The notes beneath the pieces were generated by a model. That model worked only from the letters and a program-made list of their open reading frames with translations. It searched no databases and was not told the DNA's origin. From positions 254,339 to 318,338 of the forward strand of contig VXNM01000008.1 of the NCBI GenBank assembly GCA_009840545.1: a stretch of DNA of 64,000 nt, in the 5' to 3' direction. The DNA is from Gammaproteobacteria bacterium. Its GTDB lineage: Bacteria > Pseudomonadota > Gammaproteobacteria > Pseudomonadales > Azotimanducaceae. Of the stretch, positions 33,772 to 42,977 are shown one piece after another. The translations under genes were made by a program, and so were the position numbers. Numbering within the stretch: the stretch's first letter is position 1; each line of letters opens with the position of its first letter.

Positions 33772-34737
33772 ATGGACATCCACGACTCCACTCTGCTCGA
33801 CATCCATCTTCGAATGGTTCGTATACGAACGTTTGAAACGGAAGCTGGCAAACTCGCCGAACAGGGAAAAATACCTGGAGCGCTGCATCTCTATGTAGGT
33901 CAAGAAGCTATCGCGGCCGGGGTCATGTCCCAGCTCTCCAATCAAGACTGGATTACAAGCACACATCGCGGACACGGGCACTTGATCGCAAAAGGTGGCG
34001 AATACGGTCCGATGTTTGCAGAGTTATTTGGTCGAGCGACCGGGTATTGCAAAGGGAAAGGCGGGAGCATGCACATATCCAACATGGAGCTGGGAATGCT
34101 CGGAGCAAATGGAATTGTCGGTGCGGGTCCACCCATTGCTGTGGGCGCAGCTTTCTCAATTAGGTATCGAAAGGTGGACAACGTCGCAGTGACTTTTTTC
34201 GGGGACGGAGCTAGCAATGAAGGGTCGTTCCATGAAGCAGCGAATATGGCGGCTCTGTACAAACTGCCCTTATTGTTTGTGTGTGAGAACAACGGCTATG
34301 GTGAATACACTCCGCAAGAGTCGCACCAAGCGATATCGGACGTTGCTGATCGTGCTGCGGGTTACGGAATGCCAGGTGTAGTCGTCGACGGCATGGACGC
34401 AATTGCTGTCTACGAATCAACCCACGCGGCAATCGAACGAGCGAAAAACGGAGACGGCCCTACTCTCTTGGAATGCAAGACCTATCGATTTTTCGATCAT
34501 GTCGGTGTACGTGGAATGGGACTGTCGTACCGATCCGACAAAGAACTGGAGGAGTGGCAGAAACGAGACCCGATTCACATGTTTGAAGCTCGTTTAGACG
34601 AGATTGGCGTCTTGAGTCTCGATCAATCAAAGGCAATACACGACGAGGTCTTCGCTGATGTGCAAGAAGGCATAAAGTTCGCGGAATCCAGTCCCACGCC
34701 AGATCCTTCCACATTGTTGGACGATGTCTATGCGTAG
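33772..34737 (+). CDS. acoA: Thiamine-dependent dehydrogenase E1 alpha subunit (acetoin/2-oxoacid type)
   Basis: A 321-residue E1 alpha subunit. The thiamine diphosphate motif begins FFGDGASNEGSFHEAANMA and ends with FVCENN. Other family blocks are GALHLYVGQEAIAAG, STHRGHGHLIAKG and KGGSMHISN. Together with the beta subunit it decarboxylates a 2-oxoacid or cleaves acetoin and passes the acyl group to lipoyl-E2. It is the first of four tightly spaced plus-strand genes. The AcoX gene in the set makes the acetoin type more likely than pyruvate dehydrogenase, but pyruvate or branched-chain substrates are not excluded. Confidence 0.9.
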   Translation: MDIHDSTLLDIHLRMVRIRTFETEAGKLAEQGKIPGALHLYVGQEAIAAGVMSQLSNQDWITSTHRGHGHLIAKGGEYGPMFAELFGRATGYCKGKGGSMHISNMELGMLGANGIVGAGPPIAVGAAFSIRYRKVDNVAVTFFGDGASNEGSFHEAANMAALYKLPLLFVCENNGYGEYTPQESHQAISDVADRAAGYGMPGVVVDGMDAIAVYESTHAAIERAKNGDGPTLLECKTYRFFDHVGVRGMGLSYRSDKELEEWQKRDPIHMFEARLDEIGVLSLDQSKAIHDEVFADVQEGIKFAESSPTPDPSTLLDDVYA

Positions 34738-34765
34738 TAGGCACGCTCAGTGACAGGTTGCAACC

Positions 34766-35764
34766 ATGTCTACAGATGAAAGTTCAGAAACTCGAGAATT
34801 AACCTATATCGCTGCGGTTGCGGAAGCCGTTCGGACGGTTCTAACCGAACAGGACGATGCATTTGTTGCAGGCGAAGATGTTGCGGGCGCCGGAGGAGTG
34901 TTTGGCTCTTTCCGAGGTTTGCTGGATACGTTTGGCGAACAGCGGGTTGTCGACACGCCAATCTCTGAAGAAGGAATAGTCGGGCTCGGCGTAGGCGCGG
35001 CAGCTACTGGTCTCCGACCTGTAATCGACATCATGTTCATGGACTTCATGGGAGAGTGCATGGACGAGATTGCCAATCAAATGGCCAAGATGCGCTACAT
35101 GTTTGGGGGATCTGCAACGCTTCCGATCACAGTCTTGACTATGTCCGGTGGAGGTTTGAACATGGCCGCGCAGCACTCTCAAAGCCTTGAAGCCTGGATT
35201 TGCCACTTACCTGGTCTGAAGGTTGTTGCTCCATCCACTCCCTACGATGTCAAGGGACTCATCATTTCCGCGGCACGCGATGACAATCCAGTCTTCGTCG
35301 TACTGAACAAGCTTTCTCTGCGCAATCGAGGAACCGTGCCCGAAGAGCCCTTTGAGATAGAACTTGGTACTGCAAAGACCGTCCGTAGTGGAAGCGACGT
35401 CTCAATCGTCACCTATAGCCGTATGGTGTCGGAAGCTGAACGAGCAGCGGAGGCATTGTCCGAAGACGACATCGACGCCGAGATTGTGGATCTACGTTCG
35501 TTGCAACCCATGGACACTGAAATGGTCCTCAATTCGGTTCGGAAGACCAGTCGAGCCGTTGTCGTCCACGAGGCGGTGCGATTTGGTGGATTGGGCGGCG
35601 AGATCGCAGCACAGATTCAGGAACATGCTTTTGACTACCTCGACGCACCTGTAGCTCGTGTAGGGGCACCGTTCTCTCCAGTTCCGTTCAGTCCGGTGCT
35701 TGAGCAAGCGTATCTTCCCAATGCGCAAAGGATTGCGGACGAAGTACGACAGTTGTTTGGTTGA
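34766..35764 (+). CDS. acoB: Thiamine-dependent dehydrogenase E1 beta subunit (acetoin/2-oxoacid type)
   Basis: A 332-residue E1 beta subunit with the transketolase-like pyrimidine domain. Typical blocks are GEDVAGAGGVFGSFRGL, RVVDTPISEEGIVGLGVGAA, MDFMGECMDEIANQMAKMRYM, the AQHSQSLEAW region with its active-site His, and GLGGEIAAQIQE. A C-terminal transketolase domain (SDVSIVTYSRMV, IDAEIVDLRSLQPMD) completes it. It begins 28 bases after acoA ends and forms the alpha2beta2 heterotetramer with it. Confidence 0.9.
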   Translation: MSTDESSETRELTYIAAVAEAVRTVLTEQDDAFVAGEDVAGAGGVFGSFRGLLDTFGEQRVVDTPISEEGIVGLGVGAAATGLRPVIDIMFMDFMGECMDEIANQMAKMRYMFGGSATLPITVLTMSGGGLNMAAQHSQSLEAWICHLPGLKVVAPSTPYDVKGLIISAARDDNPVFVVLNKLSLRNRGTVPEEPFEIELGTAKTVRSGSDVSIVTYSRMVSEAERAAEALSEDDIDAEIVDLRSLQPMDTEMVLNSVRKTSRAVVVHEAVRFGGLGGEIAAQIQEHAFDYLDAPVARVGAPFSPVPFSPVLEQAYLPNAQRIADEVRQLFG

Positions 35765-35773
35765 GGTCCCAGC

Positions 35774-36775
35774 TTGCAGATTGGGGTCATTGCCAATCCG
35801 GAATCGGGAAAAGATGTTCGTCGTTTGACATCCGGCGCATCCGTCTCGAGTACCCACGAAAAAGTCGCAATCGTACGTCGTTTCTTGACTGGCTTCAGTG
35901 CGTTTTGCGACGCAGAGATCCACTATTTCGACGACTTGCATCACATCGCCAAGTCCGCTCTAGATTCCTTGCGAATTGGAGGTGTTCCGATTAACGTAGA
36001 ACCAGAAGGCACATCGATTGACTCGATACGTGCAGCAAAAGCGCTCCAGGGTATTGGACTCATTGTGACCCTCGGAGGAGACGGTACAAATCGCGCAATA
36101 ACCAAGGGCTGGAACGATGCACCTCTGCTGGCACTCAGCACAGGAACTAACAACGCATTCGCAACTCTTGCCGAACCGACTGTGGCTGGAATAGCCGCCG
36201 CATTTGTTGTTAAGGGAGCTCTGCCGGCACCATCCATCTCTACACAGAGCAAGACTATCCGTGTGCAAGTCGAAGGCGATTCAGAGCTTGACATCGCACT
36301 GGTGGATCTTGTTGGCACTAGAGATCAATTCGTTGGAGCCCGAGCAATTGTGGACCCATCGCAGTACTTGTTTGCTTTCCTCACACAAGCCAACGCCGCC
36401 CGAGTTGGGATGGTCGGAGTTGCAGGGTCGCAGGAGCACGTTGATGCGAAAGAAGACAACGGAATCTTTGTGACCTTCAATGAAAACGATAGCCGTGGGT
36501 CTGGATCCAAGGCAGCAGTAGCACCGGGATTGATTCGAAACGTTCGAATCAGTAGTTTCGAACGGATTCCATTGGGTGTGCCAATTGTCCGAACCGGCCC
36601 CGCAGTACTTGCATTCGACGGTGAGCGCGAACGCTATCTTCGATCCAATCAAAACGTAACATGCTCGGTGCAGCGGAATGGTCCTCGTCTATTCGATGTA
36701 GAGGCTGCCATGAAAGAGATTTCGCTCCGCGGACTAATCCAGCAAGACTACAAGAGAATTCTCGCCCATGCCTAA
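35774..36775 (+). CDS. acoX: AcoX-like protein (ATP-NAD kinase fold)
   Basis: A 333-residue protein of the ATP-NAD kinase superfamily, with IGVIANPESGKDVRRL at the N-terminus and the nucleotide-binding GGDGTNRAI motif, then LSTGTNNAF. These features and its place between E1 beta and E2 match AcoX, a component of acetoin catabolic operons whose biochemical role is not settled. The start is a TTG, 10 bases after acoB, because homology begins right at this codon and no ATG is near. It overlaps the E2 gene by 8 bases, which suggests translational coupling. Confidence 0.86.
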   Translation: MQIGVIANPESGKDVRRLTSGASVSSTHEKVAIVRRFLTGFSAFCDAEIHYFDDLHHIAKSALDSLRIGGVPINVEPEGTSIDSIRAAKALQGIGLIVTLGGDGTNRAITKGWNDAPLLALSTGTNNAFATLAEPTVAGIAAAFVVKGALPAPSISTQSKTIRVQVEGDSELDIALVDLVGTRDQFVGARAIVDPSQYLFAFLTQANAARVGMVGVAGSQEHVDAKEDNGIFVTFNENDSRGSGSKAAVAPGLIRNVRISSFERIPLGVPIVRTGPAVLAFDGERERYLRSNQNVTCSVQRNGPRLFDVEAAMKEISLRGLIQQDYKRILAHA

Positions 36776-37973
36776 AGAGATTTACCTAGTCAAGGTCGGT
36801 ATGACCATGAAAGAGGGCACCGTCGACGAGTGGTACGTAGCCGACGGTGAGAATGTTGATGAAGGAGAGGATCTCTACAGGCTGGAAACAGAAAAAGTCA
36901 ACATGGATGTGGAGGCGGAGGTCAGCGGAACTGTAAAGCACATCGTTGAAGCAGGTTCCACGTTAGAACCCGGTGACGTGATTGGTTGGATCTTCGAAGC
37001 GGGTGAAGAAATGCCGGAAACGTTGCCAGTTGGCAAACCGAATCCAACGCTAGCAATTTCTGAAGAATCTGCTACGTCTGCGAGTGACGTAAGCACTTCT
37101 CATGCGGCTGCAAGCAAGACGGGAGCATCGAATCGACGATCAACTAGAATCGCCGCATCGCCCGCAGCGAAACGATTGGCAGAAGACTTAGGAATCGAAC
37201 TTTCCATCATCGAAGGCACCGGTCCTCGAGGCCGAATAACGCGAGAGGATGTGGAATCTGCAAGCAAGCCATCCACTGTATCCGGGCATCGCGTTCCATT
37301 GACCGGGCTGAGGGGAACTATCGCACGTCGCATGTCCGAGAGTCTGCGAGACACTGCCCAGCTTTCTATGAGCATGGAAGTGCGAATGGACCGTTGCATT
37401 GAGTTGAGATCGAAACTCAACGAGCAATGGAAGGACGAGAATGTCCGTATTGCTTATACGGACTTGATTCTTGCGGCAACTGCCATTTCCCTAAAGGACT
37501 ACCCTCTGATGAATTCCTTTATCGAGGGAGACCAGATTGTGCTCCTCGACTCAATCAATATAGGAGTCGCAGTTGCACTGGATGAAGGACTAATCGTGCC
37601 AGTTGTACAAGATGTGGGGTCGAAGTCTCTCAAGAACGTAGCTAGAGAAGCTGCAGACTTGGCGTCAAGAGCCCGAGACGGCAACCTAACGGTCAATGAA
37701 GTGAGCGGAGGCACCTTTACTGTGTCCTCACTTGGGATGTACGGAGTGGACTCGTTCACTCCGATTCTCAATCCGCCACAGACGGGGATACTGGGAGTCG
37801 GTGGAATCTACGACGGCATCCAGTGGAGTGGTGACAAGGCAATCAAGACTCGGAGCATGAAACTCTCGTTGACTTGGGATCATCGTGTCCTCGACGGGTC
37901 TCCTGCGGCACAGTTTCTGTCAAGAATCCGAGAATTGCTTGAGCGACCGGACAGTTTGGATTCAACAGACTAG
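36768..37973 (+). CDS. acoC: Dihydrolipoamide acyltransferase E2 component (acetoin/2-oxoacid type)
   Basis: A 401-residue E2. The lipoyl domain (~1-80) carries the lipoylation Lys in ETEKVNMD. A linker rich in Ala, Ser and Thr follows. The peripheral subunit-binding domain (~125-165) has ASPAAKRLAEDLGI and GTGPRGRITREDV. The catalytic domain (~180-401) ends with the active-site block LTWDHRVLDGSPAAQF. It moves the acyl group from E1 to CoA. There is no dihydrolipoamide dehydrogenase (E3) gene after it: feoA follows in 136 bases, so E3 must come from elsewhere in the genome. Confidence 0.92.
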   Translation: MPKEIYLVKVGMTMKEGTVDEWYVADGENVDEGEDLYRLETEKVNMDVEAEVSGTVKHIVEAGSTLEPGDVIGWIFEAGEEMPETLPVGKPNPTLAISEESATSASDVSTSHAAASKTGASNRRSTRIAASPAAKRLAEDLGIELSIIEGTGPRGRITREDVESASKPSTVSGHRVPLTGLRGTIARRMSESLRDTAQLSMSMEVRMDRCIELRSKLNEQWKDENVRIAYTDLILAATAISLKDYPLMNSFIEGDQIVLLDSINIGVAVALDEGLIVPVVQDVGSKSLKNVAREAADLASRARDGNLTVNEVSGGTFTVSSLGMYGVDSFTPILNPPQTGILGVGGIYDGIQWSGDKAIKTRSMKLSLTWDHRVLDGSPAAQFLSRIRELLERPDSLDSTD

Positions 37974-38041
37974 TCCAACGGAACACTGCAAACGCAGAGT
38001 CTCCAGTTGACCACACGAATTTCGCGAGTGCTTAATTGCTC

Positions 38042-38102
38042 TTGACACTAGGAGTCGCTTTGACTTAGAATCTAAATAAGAATAATTCGCAATATCATTC
38101 TC
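38042..38102 (+). promoter_or_regulatory. feoAB promoter with Fur-box-like site
   Basis: TTGACA (38042-38047) and TAGAAT (38066-38071), 18 bases apart, form a good sigma-70 promoter before feoA. A 19-base site at 38084-38102, read on the minus strand, matches the Fur consensus at 12 of 19 positions by hand count, with nine of the first ten matching. Its place just after the predicted transcription start would let iron-loaded Fur block transcription. Confidence 0.5.
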
Positions 38103-38109
38103 AATTGAT

Positions 38110-38337
38110 ATGAAGTCTTTGAGTGAGCTACTCCCCGGACAGTCGGCTACTGTAGTCGCCTATACAAGCAACGCGAGCCACACAAAGAAACTCAAAAGCA
38201 TGGGTCTAGTTCCGGGTACGACTATTACTGTGGAGCGAATGGCACCACTTGGCGATCCCCTTCAGATCATTTTTCGCGGGTACAGCTTGGGAGTCAGACG
38301 CAATGAGGTCGACTGTATCACTGTCAATCCTCACTAG
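38110..38337 (+). CDS. feoA: Ferrous iron transport protein FeoA
   Basis: A 75-residue SH3-like FeoA protein. The motifs SLSELLPGQSATVVAY, LKSMGLVPGTTITVERMAPLGDP and YSLGVRRNEVDCI are those of the family. FeoA is a small cytoplasmic protein that helps FeoB function. The gene starts about 8 bases after the Fur-box-like site and ends 6 bases before feoB. Confidence 0.93.
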   Translation: MKSLSELLPGQSATVVAYTSNASHTKKLKSMGLVPGTTITVERMAPLGDPLQIIFRGYSLGVRRNEVDCITVNPH

Positions 38338-38343
38338 TCCCAC

Positions 38344-40434
38344 GTGACAACAATTGCGTTGGTGGGCAATCCCAATAGCGGCAAGTCCACTCTCTTCAAC
38401 GAACTAACAAAGAGCCACCAGAAAATTGGCAATTGGTCTGGCGTTACGGTCGAGAAAAAGTCAGGCTGGTTCAACTTTGAAGGCAAACGGCACGAAGTAA
38501 TAGACCTACCTGGTCTCTACGACATCAACCTGTCCGACTCCAACATCGGTGAGGATGAACGTCTCGTTAGAAAGTTCTTAACCGAGCACGATGCGGACGT
38601 GTACGTAAACGTCGTTGATTGCAACAGCATTCAACGTGGGCTATTCCTTACAACCCAGCTACTCGAGCTTGGAGTACCCACGGTGGTTGTTCTTACCATG
38701 ATGGATGTAGCGCGTCGCAATAAGGTGCAGGTTGATTCCAGTCTTCTAAGCGAACGGTTGCGATGTCCTGTCGTCGAGGTTGCGGCCAAAAAAAGCCAGG
38801 GACTTGACGAGCTACGCTCCGCCATATCTGAGGCAACTGCAAGCGACTTAGAAAAGCTCGACTCTGACGATATGCGCTACAAGTTCGTCGACGAAGTAGC
38901 ACTCGAAGCACAAGAGCAAACACAAAGAGCTCCAAATTTCACGAAGCTAATAGACAAAGTTGTACTCAATCGCGTACTGGCGTTCCCGATTTTTCTCGCC
39001 GTCATGTACTTGATGTTCTTTTTCGCGATTAATCTCGGGTCTGTATTTATCGATTTCTTCGATCTCGTAGGTGCGATCCTTTTCGTAGAAGGTCCCAGCT
39101 TCTTGCTATCGAGGATCAATACTCCAGAATGGCTCACTGCTCTCATCTGCCACGGCATTGGCGGTGGCGTACAGCTCGTCGCGACGTTCATTCCAGTTAT
39201 CGGAACATTGTTTCTTGCGATGACACTGCTTGAAGACAGTGGCTACATGAGCCGAATTGCGTTCATTCTCGACAAGCCAATGAAGAGAATCGGAGTTCCC
39301 GGAGAAGCCTTCGTGCCTCTGATCGTGGGCTTTGGATGCAACGTACCTTCTGTAATGGGAGTAAGAAACCTCAAGAGTCGTCCCGATCGAATTCTTGCCA
39401 CGATCATGGCTCCTTTCATGTCCTGCGGAGCTCGTTTGACAGTTTATGCTTTGTTTGCCGCAGCGTTCTTCCCTACGAATGGTCAGAACGTCGTATTTGC
39501 TCTCTATCTACTCGGGGTTCTTGTTGCGGTCGGCTCAGCCTGGTGCGTGCGGAAATACCTTGTTCCTACGACATCGCAATCTTTCTCACACGAACTACCT
39601 ACCTACCACTTGCCAACCGTTCGTGGAATATTCACTCATACATGGCACCGCCTCAAAGGTTTCGTTCTTCGAGCGGGTAAAGCCATCGTGCTTGTCGTGG
39701 TGGTACTGAACATGGCTAGTACCATCGGAACAGATGGGTCGATGGGTAACGACAACAAAGAGAACTCCATACTTTCTTCGTTTGGCCGACTAATTACTCC
39801 TGCCTTCCACCCTATGGGTGTAGAGAAAGACAACTGGCCAGCTACAGTAGGGATATTCACGGGTATGTTTGCGAAGGAAGTGGTTGTTGGAACTCTCGAC
39901 ACGCTGTACAGCCCACCGACCAACACCGTCGAAGAATTCGATTTCGGTGAAACGCTCGGAGAAGCAGTCACATCGATTCCCCAAAACTTCATGGCTCTGA
40001 GTGAGTCCGTTGCAGACCCGCTTGGAATTGCAGTCGAAGCCGAGGATAGTGTGGAAGAAGCTGCTTCGAGCCATCAGGTTGAAATTAACACAGTCCAAGC
40101 CATGCAGTCGCTTTTTAACGGGCAACTGGGCGCTTTTTCCTATCTCGTATTCATACTCTTGTACATGCCCTGCGTGGCAACCATTGGAGCGATTTACAAG
40201 GAGCTAGGTTCTTTTTGGGCTTCGTTTAGCACCGTTTGGAGCGTTGTGATCGCATACTCAGCGGCGGTCATGTGTTATCAGATAGGAATGCTTGGCACAA
40301 CGCCAATTCAGTCTCTAATCACTCTGGGACTTACTGTCCTTCTGGCAGCATCCGCATTTGCCTTCTTGATTTTCTGGGGTCGCAAACAAGCGCCGGAGGA
40401 AGATCGACTCATACAAGTCGCGCAGGTTCCATAG
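38344..40434 (+). CDS. feoB: Ferrous iron transporter FeoB
   Basis: A 696-residue Fe(II) transporter. The N-terminal G domain has GNPNSGKST (G1), DLPGLYD (G3) and, at G4, LTMMD where Asn-x-x-Asp is usual. A helical GDI-like region follows, then the membrane part with two Gate segments, including GFGCNVPSVMG and APFMSCGARL with conserved cysteines. The start is a GTG, 6 bases after feoA, so translation is probably coupled. An extra acidic hydrophilic stretch lies near residues 525-580 between late membrane helices. No feoC is present; the next gene is on the other strand. Confidence 0.95.
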   Translation: MTTIALVGNPNSGKSTLFNELTKSHQKIGNWSGVTVEKKSGWFNFEGKRHEVIDLPGLYDINLSDSNIGEDERLVRKFLTEHDADVYVNVVDCNSIQRGLFLTTQLLELGVPTVVVLTMMDVARRNKVQVDSSLLSERLRCPVVEVAAKKSQGLDELRSAISEATASDLEKLDSDDMRYKFVDEVALEAQEQTQRAPNFTKLIDKVVLNRVLAFPIFLAVMYLMFFFAINLGSVFIDFFDLVGAILFVEGPSFLLSRINTPEWLTALICHGIGGGVQLVATFIPVIGTLFLAMTLLEDSGYMSRIAFILDKPMKRIGVPGEAFVPLIVGFGCNVPSVMGVRNLKSRPDRILATIMAPFMSCGARLTVYALFAAAFFPTNGQNVVFALYLLGVLVAVGSAWCVRKYLVPTTSQSFSHELPTYHLPTVRGIFTHTWHRLKGFVLRAGKAIVLVVVVLNMASTIGTDGSMGNDNKENSILSSFGRLITPAFHPMGVEKDNWPATVGIFTGMFAKEVVVGTLDTLYSPPTNTVEEFDFGETLGEAVTSIPQNFMALSESVADPLGIAVEAEDSVEEAASSHQVEINTVQAMQSLFNGQLGAFSYLVFILLYMPCVATIGAIYKELGSFWASFSTVWSVVIAYSAAVMCYQIGMLGTTPIQSLITLGLTVLLAASAFAFLIFWGRKQAPEEDRLIQVAQVP

Positions 40435-40474
40435 CAACGTTCGAATTGACGGTTAATCTAGAAACCTAGATTAG

Positions 40475-41569
40475 CTAGACATTCTCGAGGAAATCCACAA
40501 CTTGGGTCTTCCCCCTCTTTCGTGCCAAATCTAACGGTGTACACCCCTCGTTGTCTTTGACATTCATGTCTCCGCCGTGGTCGAGAATCTGCTGAAGCAG
40601 ATTCGGTTTGCACCCATACATCGCTGCAGTATGTAATGCAGTTCTCCCGTCGGAGTCCTGCAAGTCGACACGCGCACCATTGTCCAATAGCCATGGCACC
40701 AATTTAGTCCTTCGATAGATCAAGAGATCCTGGATCGGAGTGCGGCCTGCAAATTTGATATTCCAGTCGGCACCGTACTGGTTCAGTAATTGAACAATTT
40801 GTAGCTCGCCCGAGTAGGTCGCCGCAAACGTTGCAGGATTGGGATTCGCACGACGTTCCAACAAGAACTTGATCAGTTCAACGTTCTGCGAATATGCGAC
40901 TGCGTACCACAAGGGTGTTGCTTCGAACACCTCTCCTTCATCCGGTATTTCCTGCACCGCATCGACTTCATAGCTGTGGTCAAGCAACAGCTTCGTACAC
41001 TCCAAAGATGAAGAGGCTCCTAATTCACGCCACATTCCAGACAATCCGATGTAATGCAAAGGCGTCCTGTCGCTCTCATCTACATGTGGAGTCACGACTT
41101 GCTCATCAAGAATTTGCTCGAGCCAATACTTATCGTGAAGTGAGGCAGCACTAAAGATGTCGCGGCCGTCAGCATGGCCACGAAGAATTTCGACTAGAGT
41201 CGGAAGTGGACCAATCGTTGCATACGCCAACGGCGTTAAGTTCAGCGGACCCGCACTAATTCCAGGATTCGCACCCCGATTCAAGAGTAGAGACATTGAC
41301 TTCGAATGTCCCTCGTGCTTTGGAATGGTCTTGTGGTATTGCGCGATTCGCGTCAGAGGAGTGTGTCGCGATGCTGTACCTGCTATCTGATTCGGGTCTG
41401 CACCAGCATCTAGCAATATGCCAATACACTCGCTGCTACCGTAAAACGCAGCGTCACACAGCGGCTTCCAGTGTTCAACGACTTTTGGATTTGCTTGTAC
41501 CTCCTTTCCTACATCGGCAAGCCTGCCAGCAGCTATCGCTTCACAAACTTTCCTGTATTCGACGCGCAT
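40475..41569 (-). CDS. Ankyrin repeat protein
   Basis: A 364-residue protein made of about 8-9 ankyrin repeats. Typical units include YGSSECIGILLDAGADPNQ, NVELIKFLLERRANPNP, DGRTALHTAAMYG and EGCTPLDLARKRGKTQVVDFL. There is no signal peptide or added catalytic domain, so it is probably a cytoplasmic protein-protein interaction module. It lies four bases downstream of the DUF418 gene on the same strand, so the two may be co-transcribed. Its partner is not evident from the neighbourhood. Confidence 0.87.
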   Translation of the reverse strand: MRVEYRKVCEAIAAGRLADVGKEVQANPKVVEHWKPLCDAAFYGSSECIGILLDAGADPNQIAGTASRHTPLTRIAQYHKTIPKHEGHSKSMSLLLNRGANPGISAGPLNLTPLAYATIGPLPTLVEILRGHADGRDIFSAASLHDKYWLEQILDEQVVTPHVDESDRTPLHYIGLSGMWRELGASSSLECTKLLLDHSYEVDAVQEIPDEGEVFEATPLWYAVAYSQNVELIKFLLERRANPNPATFAATYSGELQIVQLLNQYGADWNIKFAGRTPIQDLLIYRRTKLVPWLLDNGARVDLQDSDGRTALHTAAMYGCKPNLLQQILDHGGDMNVKDNEGCTPLDLARKRGKTQVVDFLENV

Positions 41570-41573
41570 GTCT

Positions 41574-42878
41574 CTAGCGCATGGATATCGTACGTTGGGC
41601 TAGTCTTGCGTAGGTGAGTTTTCGCCATACCCACTCAAGGGGACCGTACTTGAACCTAGCAAGCCAAAACGGGCTGTAGATCAGTTGCGCCAACCAAATG
41701 AGCCCTACCACAATGTACAGCTGTGCAATTCCCATTGAACCGTAGAGACCGAATCCGATGAAAATCGTGTTACATATCAGCGTCTGCATCACATAGTTAG
41801 TAAGTGCCATGCGTCCTACAGCCGCAAGAGAATTCCGTACCACCGCCCAAACTTGCAGTTTGCAGATCAACATTACAAACCCTATATATCCAATTCCGGT
41901 AGCTATTCGTCCAATGTCATAGGTCCAAAAATAGTAGTGAATGAGAAAGTTGTTGGCCACTGAGTGGGAGACTTCCCACCAGTTGACCAAGTAGCCACTT
42001 GCAAGTCCACCCAATCCCATGCAAAGGTAGAACAATGTGGATCGAGATGCATCGAACACTCGCCATCGGTAAAGAGCCATTCCGATCATCATGAGCATCA
42101 ATACGTCCCAAAAGAGCATGACTATTCCGTTCACTGTTTGCATCTTGAGCGCATCTTCCGCATTGGGTAGAAACGCCGTAAAGAAACCGGAACTACGCTC
42201 TCTAATCTCCTTCTCCAAGTACTCTGGAGACACTTCTCCAAAGGCCATACGGAGGTCTTCTATCTGCTCGTCCGTCATCTGTGCCGCAATAGGATTCCCG
42301 GGGTCATCAATCGCTTCTTCCATTACCTCCATGCCAAACATGATTGCAATACGCAGGAGGCACATGACCAAGGCGATGACACCCGCCACAACGAGCAACC
42401 GTCGGGGCGTCCAGTCCCTCATGAAATAAAGGATCAATCCTGCAACGCCGTAGAAAAAGAGGATGTCCCCTGGCCAGAAGAGAATGTATGCATCAATCAG
42501 ACCAAATGCTATGAGCCATAGTGTCCGTCGGTAGTAGAGACGCACTCCATACTGAGCTCGATCACTAGCCATGATGCGACTCAGGAACAATATCACTCCC
42601 GCACCGAACAACATCGAAAAAATTGCCCGTTGCGATCCTTCCAATGCAATCCAAGCAACAAAGTAAGTGATCCAATCTGCTTGACTCATGGGTCCCAACA
42701 GCGTGGGATTCATGTGAGCCATTGAGGGCAAAGCAAAACCGAAGATATTGATGGTCAAAATTCCGAGTACCGCAAGACCTCTTAGTACATCGATCGAATC
42801 AATACGCTCGGATGTATCAACGGGACCTATGGTCGTGGTTTGTTCAGTAGGCGCATCAACGACTGTTTCACTACTCAT
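41574..42878 (-). CDS. DUF418 family multi-pass membrane protein
   Basis: A 434-residue inner-membrane protein. The N-terminus has the R-I-D-S-I-D-V-L-R-G-L-A block followed by a long helix, typical of YeiB-like/DUF418 proteins. FSMLFGAGVILFLSR and about ten hydrophobic segments follow, and the C-terminal DUF418 part has GRMALTNYVMQ and YSPFWLARFKYGPLEWVWR. Related folds include acyltransferase-3 proteins, but no transport or transfer role is proven for this family. The ATG at 42878 is preferred; the frame also opens from a GTG at 42947. Confidence 0.87.
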   Translation of the reverse strand: MSSETVVDAPTEQTTTIGPVDTSERIDSIDVLRGLAVLGILTINIFGFALPSMAHMNPTLLGPMSQADWITYFVAWIALEGSQRAIFSMLFGAGVILFLSRIMASDRAQYGVRLYYRRTLWLIAFGLIDAYILFWPGDILFFYGVAGLILYFMRDWTPRRLLVVAGVIALVMCLLRIAIMFGMEVMEEAIDDPGNPIAAQMTDEQIEDLRMAFGEVSPEYLEKEIRERSSGFFTAFLPNAEDALKMQTVNGIVMLFWDVLMLMMIGMALYRWRVFDASRSTLFYLCMGLGGLASGYLVNWWEVSHSVANNFLIHYYFWTYDIGRIATGIGYIGFVMLICKLQVWAVVRNSLAAVGRMALTNYVMQTLICNTIFIGFGLYGSMGIAQLYIVVGLIWLAQLIYSPFWLARFKYGPLEWVWRKLTYARLAQRTISMR

Positions 42879-42977
42879 TGCAGTTGTTCTCAGGGTTGTT
42901 CGATTTGGAGCACAGTTTAAGGGCCAAACCGTAAGTTCCTCCCACACCTTCGAGGAACTTGCGGTGCAGAAGAGAAA

